Assembly (NCBI GenBank): GCA_964639275.1
Contig: CAZXCQ010000049.1
Span: 1 to 26,771 of the forward strand
Reading direction: 5' to 3'
DNA: 26,771 bases
From: CAZXCQ01 sp964639275
Lineage (GTDB): Bacteria; Desulfobacterota; DSM-4660; Desulfatiglandales; Desulfatiglandaceae
Positions 7,251 through 14,509 of this stretch are shown one piece after another. Position numbers and translations under genes: made by a program. Numbering within the stretch: the stretch's first letter is position 1; each line of letters starts with the position of its first letter. The notes beneath the pieces are model-generated. The model searched no databases. It had not been told where the DNA came from and saw nothing but the letters and a program-made list of their open reading frames with translations.

Positions 7251-7877
7251 ATGATCAGAAAACGTGTTGGCATAGTTCTTTTTAATGATATTGAGGTCCT
7301 CGACTTTTGTGGTCCGTTTGAGGTGTTTTCAGCAACTCGTCTCAATGAGGAGAAGCGGCGGGAAGAGACTTCCCCATTCGAAGTTTTTCTGGTCGCTGAA
7401 ACCCTCTCTTATGTCACTACAACAGGCGGCATGAATGTCATACCTCAATATTCATTCGAAAATTGTCCGCGGCTAGATATTCTTGTTGTTCCGGGCGGAT
7501 GGGGTACGCGTAAGGAGTTGAAAAATCCGGCTATGCTTGAATGGCTGCGTTCCCGGGCTGCCGAAGTTGAAACACTGGCTTCTGTCTGCACTGGATCCAT
7601 GCTCCTGGGATTCGCTGGCTTGTTAGACGGATTGCATGCAACTACTCACTGGCGCTCTCTAGACTGGATGCGAGATTCCTTTCCTGCAGTGATCGTTGAG
7701 TACGAACAGCATGTCGTCGAGGATGGCCGTGTATTCACTTCGGCTGGTATCTCAGCGGGAATCGATATGGCACTTAAAGTGGTTGCCCGGTATTACGGTG
7801 AGGACATTGCTCGAGCAACGGCTGTGCATATGGAATATCCTTTTCCGGTCAGCAATAAACGCCGAATAAGCCTTTAA
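7251..7877 (+). CDS. DJ-1/PfpI family protein (isonitrile hydratase-like, GATase1 fold)
   Basis: This 208-residue protein has the single-domain length of Pseudomonas isonitrile hydratase (InhA). The nucleophile elbow is C113-T114 in ASVCTGSMLLG, followed by GLLDG and ATTHWRS, as in InhA. D18 in VLDFCGPFEVF corresponds to the catalytic aspartate. There is no C-terminal helix-turn-helix, so it is not one of the GATase1-AraC regulators. The gene stands alone with its own promoter, and T-rich codons give it a composition slightly unlike its G+C-richer neighbours. Likely chemistry is hydration of a nitrile-like or carbonyl substrate, or glyoxalase-type protection; the real substrate cannot be told. 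The ribosome-binding site is weak (GAGAGAAG). Confidence 0.85.
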   Translation: MIRKRVGIVLFNDIEVLDFCGPFEVFSATRLNEEKRREETSPFEVFLVAETLSYVTTTGGMNVIPQYSFENCPRLDILVVPGGWGTRKELKNPAMLEWLRSRAAEVETLASVCTGSMLLGFAGLLDGLHATTHWRSLDWMRDSFPAVIVEYEQHVVEDGRVFTSAGISAGIDMALKVVARYYGEDIARATAVHMEYPFPVSNKRRISL

Positions 7878-7920
7878 GCCCGACCCGGCGCTTTCAGCCG
7901 ACGCTAAGGGCTGTCGGGCT
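7877..7920. terminator. Hairpin between convergent genes (possible bidirectional terminator)
   Basis: AGCCCGAC (7877-7884) pairs perfectly with GTCGGGCT (7913-7920), and an inner CAGCC/GGCTG stem is possible. It begins at the stop codon of the DJ-1 gene and lies between convergent genes. No T-run follows on either strand, so termination is not certain. The remaining 200 bp up to 8126 shows no gene. Confidence 0.4.
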
Positions 7921-8126
7921 GAAACGCAACGTTATTCCGACTCAATTGCCCGGTGTATGGGACCCCATCATGGTCTATGCGGTAAGGCACCACAGGATAT
8001 CCCGCCAAATGGGCATATCTAGCCAGGGTGTTGGGAGGATTGTCACAGAGGCACAGCACGGCCGCCCATGGGCGCAAAAAACCATAAACCTAAATCAGAG
8101 CGGACTACACCGGGTAAGAGACAGTA

Positions 8127-9146
8127 TCAATCAAACGTTAACACAACCTTACACGTCTCACCAGGCTGGTCTTCAATCAGTTTCATGGCATTTTGTATGT
8201 CTGTGAAATGAAAGGTATGAGAAACCAGTAGTTCGGGTTCAACTTCCCTGGCATTAAACCATTGGACGACTTCAGGAAATTTGTGGGCGTTGAGTCTGGA
8301 ACCTCTGATTTCCAGCTCTTTTGTCGTAATGTCAAACTCACAGATGGTGGATGGTTGCTTGGTAAAGCCCAGTACAACGACCCTCCCAGCGGGTGAAGCC
8401 ATCTTGACAGCATCTTCAAAAATCTGCGGATGACCAACGGCATCGATCACGACCTGTGGTCCTGTCCCGCCCGTCTCTTTGCTCACGACCTCGGCGACAT
8501 TCTCTAGAGAAGAATTGATAATTCGATCGGCCCCCATTTTTCGAGCAAGTTCGAGTCTCGTATCAAGAATATCCACCACCGCACACGTTGCCCCAATCTT
8601 TTTCACAACCTGTAGTGTTGCCAGCCCTATCGGTCCCGAGCCCATAATCAGCACATAATCATTCTTTGCTACCTGCCCGCGCCAGACGACCTGTGCCGCA
8701 ATCGAAAACGGCTCTGCCGTAGCCAGTTCTTCCCACTTCAGATCCTTTGAAAATTTGTATACATTCTGCTGGGGCCGGACAACATACTCTACAAATCCCC
8801 CGTCAACATGCACTCCGAGGCATTGGACGGTTTTGCAGACATTATGACGGCCAATTGAGCAGGGATAGCACTTTCCACAGCTTATCACCGGATCGGCAGC
8901 GACATGATCGCCTTTCTGAAACCCCGAGACATTTGAACCAACCTTGACAACTTCCCCGGAAAATTCATGGCCAAGAATTTTTGGATATTCCGTTGTAGGA
9001 CGGGTACCATGATAGATGTGCACATCTGTCCCACAGATTCCAGCCGCCTTGACTTGTATCAGCACATCCTCCTGGCCCAATTCTTCAGGCACCGGAAGGT
9101 CGCAGATTTCCAGATCCAAAGGGTTATTCACTCTAATCGCCTTCAT
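8127..9146 (-). CDS. Zinc-dependent alcohol dehydrogenase, L-galactonate/L-gulonate 5-dehydrogenase-like
   Basis: This 339-residue medium-chain dehydrogenase has the catalytic zinc site C38 (GICGTD), H60-E61 (GHEFSGE) and E145 (AEPFSIA). The structural zinc cysteines are C90, C93, C96 and C104 (SCGKCYPCSIGRHNVC), and the NAD-binding turn is GSGPIG (169-174). Several blocks match E. coli YjjN/LgoD from memory: CYPCSIG with NVC, LGVHxDGGFxEY, and SRLNAxKFPxV near the C-terminus. The expected reaction is NAD-dependent oxidation of a hexonate at C5. An AAGGAG ribosome-binding site precedes the ATG. It is convergent with the DJ-1 gene and lies near a lactonase, a Gfo/Idh dehydrogenase and an isomerase, which fits sugar-acid catabolism. 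Substrate preference is inferred. Confidence 0.9.
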   Translation of the reverse strand: MKAIRVNNPLDLEICDLPVPEELGQEDVLIQVKAAGICGTDVHIYHGTRPTTEYPKILGHEFSGEVVKVGSNVSGFQKGDHVAADPVISCGKCYPCSIGRHNVCKTVQCLGVHVDGGFVEYVVRPQQNVYKFSKDLKWEELATAEPFSIAAQVVWRGQVAKNDYVLIMGSGPIGLATLQVVKKIGATCAVVDILDTRLELARKMGADRIINSSLENVAEVVSKETGGTGPQVVIDAVGHPQIFEDAVKMASPAGRVVVLGFTKQPSTICEFDITTKELEIRGSRLNAHKFPEVVQWFNAREVEPELLVSHTFHFTDIQNAMKLIEDQPGETCKVVLTFD

Positions 9147-9203
9147 TATCGTTACTCCTTATAGAATTCGTAACACTTTCCATTGTCCCCGTGATTCCAA
9201 TAG

Positions 9204-9232
9204 ATTATACGGGACTTTCAGGCGAGGAAAAT
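9204..9232 (-). promoter_or_regulatory. Possible promoter for the YjjN/LgoD-like dehydrogenase
   Basis: On the minus strand a perfect TATAAT (complement of 9204-9209) lies about 58 nt upstream of the ATG. The position 17 bp further upstream holds only ATTTTC (9227-9232), a poor -35 box, so an activator may be needed. Confidence 0.35.
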
Positions 9233-9348
9233 GTACCCAAGAAAAGAAAATTTGTCAAGGAGGGGTCAAAAAAGTGTCTGATCCATAAGGCTATTTCATG
9301 GCATAAAAAGGCATGCGGTCAGGCCGTACTCCCTTTACTGAAAAAGCC

Positions 9349-9612
9349 GTAACATTTTAGTTTTTTTCAAAACTGGAACTTAGACAGGGGAATGGGGATT
9401 CCGTTTTGAAGGGTGTATCCCTGTCTGAGACCGTTAGAGAGCGTTAGGAAATCACGGAGATCGAGGTTGCCAAAAAACATAAGACTTTCCCGGATGTACT
9501 GCCCCCTATTTCTTCCTATGGCAGGTGATTTCTTTACGCTCTCTTACGGGCGAGTTATACACCCGAAAAACGGAATCCCCATCGCCCGGCTTTCAAACGG
9601 CTAAGGTGTTAC
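9349..9612. repeat. 264-bp imperfect fold-back (inverted-repeat) element, MITE-like
   Basis: The left arm (9349-9455) and right arm (9525-9612) are imperfect reverse complements. Matching blocks in order are GTAACA...TTAG with CTAAGGTGTTAC at the tips, AATGGGGATTCCGTTTT with its complement at about 9568-9584, GGGTGTAT (9411-9418) with ATACACCC (9557-9564), and CGTTAGAGAGCGTTAGGAAATCAC with GTGATTTCTTTACGCTCTC at the inner ends. The unpaired centre is about 69 bp and encodes nothing recognisable. A shorter relative lies at 49-97. It could be a miniature mobile element or a long RNA hairpin in the thiolase leader, whose start codon is 31 bp away. Confidence 0.65.
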
Positions 9613-9642
9613 AAAAAACCAAATTCATACAGGAGAACAAGG

Positions 9643-10803
9643 TTGAGAGATACGTATGTCTTGGGAGTGTCCATGACGCGGTTTGGAAAGTTTCTGGATA
9701 CAAGCCTCCAGGATCTCGCCTACAGGCCCATATGGAATGCCATTTACGAATCCAAGGTCGATCCGCATGATATAGATACGGCGTTCGTGGGAAACGCCTA
9801 TGCCGGCTTGATCACCGGACAGGAATCCGTCCGGGGCCAGGTCATCATGCGTGAGGCCGGTATCGCCGGGATCCCAATCATCAATGTTGAAAATGCCTGT
9901 GCCTCAGGTTCTACCGCCTTCTATCTGGCCCACAGGGCAGTGGCCTCTGGTCAGGCAGAACTGGCATTGGCGGTGGGGGTGGAGAAACTCTTTTGCGGTG
10001 ACACGGCTAAGAGCCTGAAGGTGCTTTCCACCTCCTCGGATCTGGCTATCGAGGGGCAAATGGGCATACTCTTCGCGGGAATCTACGCGATGCGCATCCG
10101 CGTTCATATGGAAAGGTATGGCATCACCCGCGAGCAACTCGCCAAGGTGGCCGTCAAGAACCACGACCATGGGGCCCTCAATCCCCATGCCCAGTACAGG
10201 GATCGTGTTACAGTGGAAGAGGTCCTTGATTCCCGGATGATTGCTGATCCCATCACACTGCTTATGACATGCCCGCTGGGGGATGGTGCAGCGGCTGTCC
10301 TGGTGGGAACCCGGGATATGGCCCTAAGGATGGGGAAGAGACCTGTCCGGATTGCCGCGACGGTATTGGGTAGTTTCGGTTTTCCTCGAAATGGCGAGCC
10401 TTCCATTGTGGCCCGGGTCGCGAGACAGGCCTACCATGAGGCGGGGATAAGACCTCAGGATATTCAAATTGCCGAACTCCACGACGCGGCTGCCCCCATC
10501 GAATTGTACCTTTATGAGGAATTGGGGTTTTGTGGCCCTGGGGATAGCGGTAGGATGATCGATGACCGCACCCCGTGGTTTGATGGAAAACTTCCGGTCA
10601 ATACTTCGGGGGGGCTGACGGCCAAGGGACATCCGGCCGGGGCCACCGGGTTGGCGCAGGTTGCCGAGGTCGTGTGGCAGATGCGGGGGGAGGCCGGGGA
10701 GCGCCAGGTGGATCCCCCTCCCTGTGTTGGCCTGGCGCAAAACGGGGGCGGGAATGTGGCCGGAGAGACGGCCGTGGTGGCCGTGCATATCTTAAGGGCA
10801 TAA
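9643..10803 (+). CDS. Thiolase family protein (SCP2/SCPx-type acetyl-CoA acetyltransferase)
   Basis: This 386-residue enzyme starts with TTG at 9643, supported by AGGAG (9631-9635) seven nucleotides upstream. The nucleophilic cysteine is C86 in NVENACASGS. H280 (ELHDAAAP) and H330 (TAKGHPAGATG) supply the other active-site histidines. The C-terminal CxG motif of condensing thiolases is replaced by LAQNGGGN, as in the SCP2-like or non-condensing branch, and the usual HDCF motif reads HDAA. Such proteins cleave or assist cleavage of branched or aromatic 3-ketoacyl-CoA and often need a small DUF35/OB-fold partner, which is absent here. The acyl-CoA ligase follows by 40 nt with a near-identical leader, AGGAGAACA, so they form an operon. 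Confidence 0.92.
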   Translation: MRDTYVLGVSMTRFGKFLDTSLQDLAYRPIWNAIYESKVDPHDIDTAFVGNAYAGLITGQESVRGQVIMREAGIAGIPIINVENACASGSTAFYLAHRAVASGQAELALAVGVEKLFCGDTAKSLKVLSTSSDLAIEGQMGILFAGIYAMRIRVHMERYGITREQLAKVAVKNHDHGALNPHAQYRDRVTVEEVLDSRMIADPITLLMTCPLGDGAAAVLVGTRDMALRMGKRPVRIAATVLGSFGFPRNGEPSIVARVARQAYHEAGIRPQDIQIAELHDAAAPIELYLYEELGFCGPGDSGRMIDDRTPWFDGKLPVNTSGGLTAKGHPAGATGLAQVAEVVWQMRGEAGERQVDPPPCVGLAQNGGGNVAGETAVVAVHILRA

Positions 10804-10843
10804 GTCGATTCCAGGACGGCTTAGCGGTTCAGGAGAACACAAG

Positions 10844-12424
10844 GTGAATATTGGTTATCTGCTCACCAGGAGCGCCCGTTATTTTGGGGACCGCACGGCA
10901 TTTGTCGTTGAGGATAAATCCATATCCTATGACGATCTCAACCAAAGGGTAAACCGGCTTGCCAACGCCCTCCTTTCCCTTGGGCTCAAAAAGGGGGATC
11001 GGGTCGGGCTTCTCTTTCATAACAGCATGGCCTATCTGGAAAGCCACCTGGCCCTCTACAAGGCGGGGTTGGTGTGGGTAAGGCTAAATGCCCGTCTCGC
11101 GCCCGAGGAGATCCGGAGGATGCTTGAGGATTCGGAGGCCAGGGTCCTTATCCACGGCCCTGAATTCCTTGAAACGGCTGAGAGTCTTTCAAAAGACCTC
11201 GGCCCGGTTATTCAAAAGGGGGGTGGCAGCGGGTCAGACTATGATGAGTTTCTGGAAAAGGGTGCGGAGCGCGAGCCCGAGGTGGATGTCTTTCCCGATG
11301 ATCTGTCGGATCTCTGGTACACATCTGGTACAACCGGGGTCCCCAAGGGCATCATGTTGACCCACCGAAATCTGCTCACATGCACCCAGTTTCTTCTTAC
11401 AGACGTCTATGATATCACCCGGGCAGACAGGTTTCTGACCCCCGGTGCATTGAGCCATGCCGGTTCGGTGAGGATACTGCCTTTTGTCATCCGGGGCGCC
11501 ACGTGCCATCTCCACACCCGTTTTGACCCGGAGAGGATATCTAAAGAGATCGAAAGATGGAAGATAACGGATCTTGCCCTCGTCCCGACCATGCTCATCG
11601 CCCTGATGGACCATGCCCATAGACCCCATTTTGATCTGAGCCCCTTAAAGCGGATAACCTATGCCGGCTCCCCCACGCCCTTAGAAAGGATCAAAGAGGC
11701 ATTGGAGATCTTTGGGCCTATCCTGGACCAGTCCTATGGTCAGGCTGAATCGATCATCACCATCACCCATCTTCCCAGGGAGGAGCATGTCCTGAAGGGG
11801 ACCCCTGAGCAGGAAAGACGACTCGGGTCCGTGGGAAGAGAATACCCGGGTGTGGCGGTCAGGATTGTGGATGATGAAGATCATTTCCTGGGTCCTCACG
11901 AGATGGGAGAGGTAGTGACACGCTCCGATCTCGTCATGCGCGGCTATTGGAAAAAGCCCGAAGAGACTGCAAATGCCCTGCGAGGGGGGTGGCTCCATAC
12001 CGGGGACATCGGCTATCTGGACGAAGGGGGCTATCTCTTCCTGGTTGACCGAAGACACGATAAGATCATTACCGGGGGACTCAATGTCTATCCGCGAGAG
12101 GTCGAAGAGGTCCTCTCTGCCCATCCGGCTGTAGCCCAGGCAGCCGTTTTTGGTGTGGCCGACCCGTTCTGGGGTGAAGCGGTTACAGCGGCCGTGGTTA
12201 AGCGGCAGGGGATGGCCCTTTCAGATGATGAACTCCTGACCTTTTGCAAAGAACGGATGGCAGGATACAAGCGGCCAAAGAAGATACACTTCATGGACGA
12301 TCTACCCAAGAACCTCTATGGCAAAGTCCTGCGAAAAGACCTGCGAAAACAGTTTGAAACATCACAAGGAAAGAGGGATTCTGAAAACAGCCCATCCTCC
12401 CAGAGGGTAAAGACCCGGGAGTGA
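10844..12424 (+). CDS. Acyl-CoA synthetase / AMP-dependent ligase (FadD-like)
   Basis: This 526-residue adenylate-forming enzyme uses a GTG start at 10844 with AGGAGAAC (10831-10838) upstream. The phosphate-binding A3 motif is YTSGTTGVPKG, near residue 163, followed by QSYGQAES (A5). The A7-A8 region contains HTGDIGYLDEGGYLF with VDRRHDKIITGGLNVYP, and the acyl-adenylate lysine lies in NLYGKVLRKDL near the end. The last 20 or so residues, rich in Ser, Lys and Glu, are a loose tail. It activates a carboxylic acid to its CoA thioester with ATP. The preceding thiolase and the convergent Liv-type importer suggest an imported organic acid, medium-chain, branched or aromatic, as substrate; the exact acid is unknown. 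Confidence 0.93.
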   Translation: MNIGYLLTRSARYFGDRTAFVVEDKSISYDDLNQRVNRLANALLSLGLKKGDRVGLLFHNSMAYLESHLALYKAGLVWVRLNARLAPEEIRRMLEDSEARVLIHGPEFLETAESLSKDLGPVIQKGGGSGSDYDEFLEKGAEREPEVDVFPDDLSDLWYTSGTTGVPKGIMLTHRNLLTCTQFLLTDVYDITRADRFLTPGALSHAGSVRILPFVIRGATCHLHTRFDPERISKEIERWKITDLALVPTMLIALMDHAHRPHFDLSPLKRITYAGSPTPLERIKEALEIFGPILDQSYGQAESIITITHLPREEHVLKGTPEQERRLGSVGREYPGVAVRIVDDEDHFLGPHEMGEVVTRSDLVMRGYWKKPEETANALRGGWLHTGDIGYLDEGGYLFLVDRRHDKIITGGLNVYPREVEEVLSAHPAVAQAAVFGVADPFWGEAVTAAVVKRQGMALSDDELLTFCKERMAGYKRPKKIHFMDDLPKNLYGKVLRKDLRKQFETSQGKRDSENSPSSQRVKTRE

Positions 12425-12446
12425 AAGTCTGCGCACCTAAAGAGCG

Positions 12447-12620
12447 CTATCTACCTTTTTTCTGAATCAGCCTTGCCCAATTTTTCCTGGATTCCCTGGA
12501 GGATTCATCCCTGCTAAAGTCGGGATCTTCGACCAGTTCCAGGATACAGGGTATCCATTCATCCTGGTTTTGTTTTTTCTTTTCCCCCGGCTGACATTGC
12601 TGTAATACCCACAGTTTTCC
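12447..12620 (-). pseudogene. Remnant of a transposase C-terminal region (IS91-like, truncated)
   Basis: The minus strand has an open frame ending at a TAG (12447-12449) whose tail reads DPDFSRDESSRESRKNWARL and then IQKKGR. From memory, the block RKNWARLIQK resembles the region that precedes VYEVDPLxCPxC in IS91-type transposases; here the sequence diverges immediately after IQK. Upstream it runs into the DUF4143 remnant on the other strand, so it has no start. It is best read as a small decayed mobile-element fragment; the family call is tentative. Confidence 0.4.
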
Positions 12621-12965
12621 GCCTTCCAGAAGAGAAAGAAGAGGCGGGTGATAGCCGGGCCCAAATTCTACTTTTTCGATCTCTCTCCGGTAATTTATCT
12701 GACTCGAAGGCAGAAGGTCCTTCCGGGTTCAGGGCTTTTCGGAAGGGCTTTCGAACACTACTTGTTCATGGAGATCACTGCGCATTCAGCATATTCAGGA
12801 CTTTTCTATCCGCTATCATACTGGCGGACGGCATCCGGATTTGAGGTCGATTTCATTCTCGGAGATCATGAGATAGCCATTAAAGTAAAGTCCAGAGAAC
12901 TTGCCACCGAGTCACACCTGAAGGGTCTTCATTCTTCACCCGTCACTGCCCTTTGTCAAGAATGA
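12606..12965 (+). pseudogene. Decayed DUF4143 ATPase (AAA family) C-terminal fragment
   Basis: The plus frame from about 12606 encodes FQKRKKRRVIAGPKFYFFDL, then LTRRQKVLPGSGLFGRAFE, YWRTASGFEVDFILGDHE, and a final block around VKSRELATESHLKGL. This is typical of the C-terminal domain of DUF4143 nucleoside triphosphatases, with the nuclease-like D and E-x-K residues partly altered (IKVKS). The full protein is about 380-400 residues, so the N-terminal AAA domain is missing. A stop (TAA) lies just upstream in frame, and the 3' end runs off the family pattern after HLKGL, suggesting a frameshift. A GTG at 12648 could start a short product, but expression is doubtful. It lies in a 629-bp gene-poor gap between convergent operons. 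Confidence 0.7.
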
Positions 12966-13031
12966 GGACCTGCCCCCCTTGTTTTTGATCCAGCCACGCA
13001 ATAACAAAACAAGTTCTCACTCCGGCAGCCC

Positions 13032-13047
13032 TGCCTTGCGTAAGGCA
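13032..13047. terminator. Small hairpin after livF
   Basis: TGCCTT-GCGT-AAGGCA is a perfect 6-bp stem with a 4-nt loop. On the plus strand it is followed by an AT-rich TTTATATTATTT, which would suit termination of plus-strand transcripts. On the minus strand it sits 7 nt after the livF stop but lacks a T-run. A weak call. Confidence 0.3.
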
Positions 13048-13053
13048 TTTATA

Positions 13054-13764
13054 TTATTTGCCGACCAGCTTCAGCAAGTCCTCGTTTTCAAGGATCTCTG
13101 ACGGGGGGCCTTTGAATATGATTTCGCCCCGTTCTATGATGTAGGAGTTCTGGGCGACCTGGGCCGCATTATGGACATTGGATTCAGCCAACAGGATCGA
13201 AACCCCGAGCCCTGCCCTGATACTCTCTATGGCCTCGCTAAAGGCCTTTACCACCAGCGGTGAGAGGCCCTCAAAGGATTCATCCAGGAGCACCAGAGAG
13301 GGACTCAGGGCCAGGGCCCGAGAAATGGAGACCATCTTCTTTTCCCCACCACTCAGGGTGTTGGCCTCTCTCTTGATCAGCTTTCTGATGGCCGGGAAGA
13401 TATGAAACGCCTTTTCAAAGTCGAATGAGCCGGAGCGCTCCGTCTTGCTCGTGATCCAGATACCCAGCCGGATGTTTTCTTCAACAGTGAGCTCAGGGAA
13501 CAGCCTGGAGTCCTCGGGGGCATACGCGATGCCCGCCATCACCCGGTCATGGGAGCTCATATGAGTAATGTCCCTGCCGTCAAAGATGATCTTTCCCCTC
13601 CGGGATGGATATAACCCGATGACCGTTTTTAATATGGAGCTCTTCCCTGCCCCATTCCGACCCACCAGGCAGACGATCTCCCCCTTATCAACCTCCAGGG
13701 AACAGGACCTCAGGATATTGGTGGAGGCAACGCGGCATTCCAGGTCTTCAATCTTCAAAAACAT
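13054..13764 (-). CDS. livF: Liv-type ABC transporter ATP-binding protein LivF
   Basis: This 236-residue cytoplasmic ATPase has the usual LivF length. The Walker A is GRNGAGKSS near residue 36, the signature is LSGGEKKM, and the Walker B is LVLLDESFEGL. The order of motifs and the C-terminal ERGEIIFKGPPSEIL segment match LivF. It is the last gene of the five-gene importer operon and begins 1 nt after the livG stop, so translation is coupled. With LivG it powers uptake through LivH/LivM. Liv-type systems import branched-chain amino acids but also aromatic and other organic acids, so the true cargo depends on the binding protein. Confidence 0.94.
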   Translation of the reverse strand: MFLKIEDLECRVASTNILRSCSLEVDKGEIVCLVGRNGAGKSSILKTVIGLYPSRRGKIIFDGRDITHMSSHDRVMAGIAYAPEDSRLFPELTVEENIRLGIWITSKTERSGSFDFEKAFHIFPAIRKLIKREANTLSGGEKKMVSISRALALSPSLVLLDESFEGLSPLVVKAFSEAIESIRAGLGVSILLAESNVHNAAQVAQNSYIIERGEIIFKGPPSEILENEDLLKLVGK

Positions 13765-13765
13765 A

Positions 13766-14509
13766 TCAGGCCTTTACTCCAAAAAGGATTTCCTTGACAT
13801 TCTCTTGCTCCATCACCTCTCCGGGTTTCCCGTTGGCAATAATCTCACCCTGGCTCAATACCAACACCCTGTCGGAATAGTCTGAGACAATGTCCATGTC
13901 ATGCTCGATGATCATACAGGCCATCTCTTCTTTGCGGATGGCCGTAACAATGGTATCCATGACCTTGAACTTATCCCTTGTGGCCACACCGCTGGTCGGC
14001 TCATCCAACAGCAAGAACCTGGATTTCAAGGCAAAGGCCATGGCCGTGTCCAGGATCTTTTTATCTCCCTCAGAAAGGTTGGGAGGCAATAGATTCTTCT
14101 TGTCTCCGATACCAAACACATCCAGGAGACCTATGGCCTCCTGGGTGACGGTCCTGTAATGATCTGCCGGCAAAAACTTCCCCTTTATCTTTCCATATAT
14201 GGAAAAGAGGCAGATCCTGACATTGTCCAGGACCGTGCTATCCTCAAAGAGGTTGGTGATCTGAAAATTACGGGCGATCCCCATCTTGATCCGCCGGTAG
14301 GGGGAAGCAAAGGTGATATCCCGATCCAGGAACTTGATCTCTCCCGAAGTGGGCTGGATATGGCCGCTGATCAGATTGACCAGGGTGGTCTTTCCGGCAC
14401 CATTTGGGCCCACAAGCGAGACGATCTCGTCCTTTTGCACCTCAAAACCTGTCGAGTTGATGATCCTGACCCTTCCAAAATCCTTGACCAAATCCCTCAC
14501 ACTTAACAT
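13766..14509 (-). CDS. livG: Liv-type ABC transporter ATP-binding protein LivG
   Basis: This 247-residue ATPase has the Walker A GPNGAGKTT and Walker B FLLLDEPTSGV. The ABC signature, normally LSGGQ or LSYGQ, reads LSEGDKK here. The loop after the Walker B is SGVATRDK rather than the common AGLNPxE, so this subunit is divergent although its overall pattern is intact. A C-terminal histidine switch is present in IIEHDMD. Its ATG overlaps the livM stop by one base (TGATG), typical of translational coupling. It forms the nucleotide-binding pair with LivF. The two ATPases may hydrolyse ATP asymmetrically, but that is inference from the altered signature. Confidence 0.93.
   Translation of the reverse strand: MLSVRDLVKDFGRVRIINSTGFEVQKDEIVSLVGPNGAGKTTLVNLISGHIQPTSGEIKFLDRDITFASPYRRIKMGIARNFQITNLFEDSTVLDNVRICLFSIYGKIKGKFLPADHYRTVTQEAIGLLDVFGIGDKKNLLPPNLSEGDKKILDTAMAFALKSRFLLLDEPTSGVATRDKFKVMDTIVTAIRKEEMACMIIEHDMDIVSDYSDRVLVLSQGEIIANGKPGEVMEQENVKEILFGVKA

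Noticed and set aside
7877..7950. Integron attC-like site after the DJ-1 gene (imperfect hairpin followed by AACGTTATTC)
   Set aside because: The right core should read GTTRRRY but is GTTATTC, no matching RYYYAAC left core was found, and no integrase is present.
12467..12664. Minus-strand ATG-initiated frame of 65 codons in the remnant region
   Set aside because: It is out of frame with the transposase-like remnant on the same strand, and its translation shows no family pattern.
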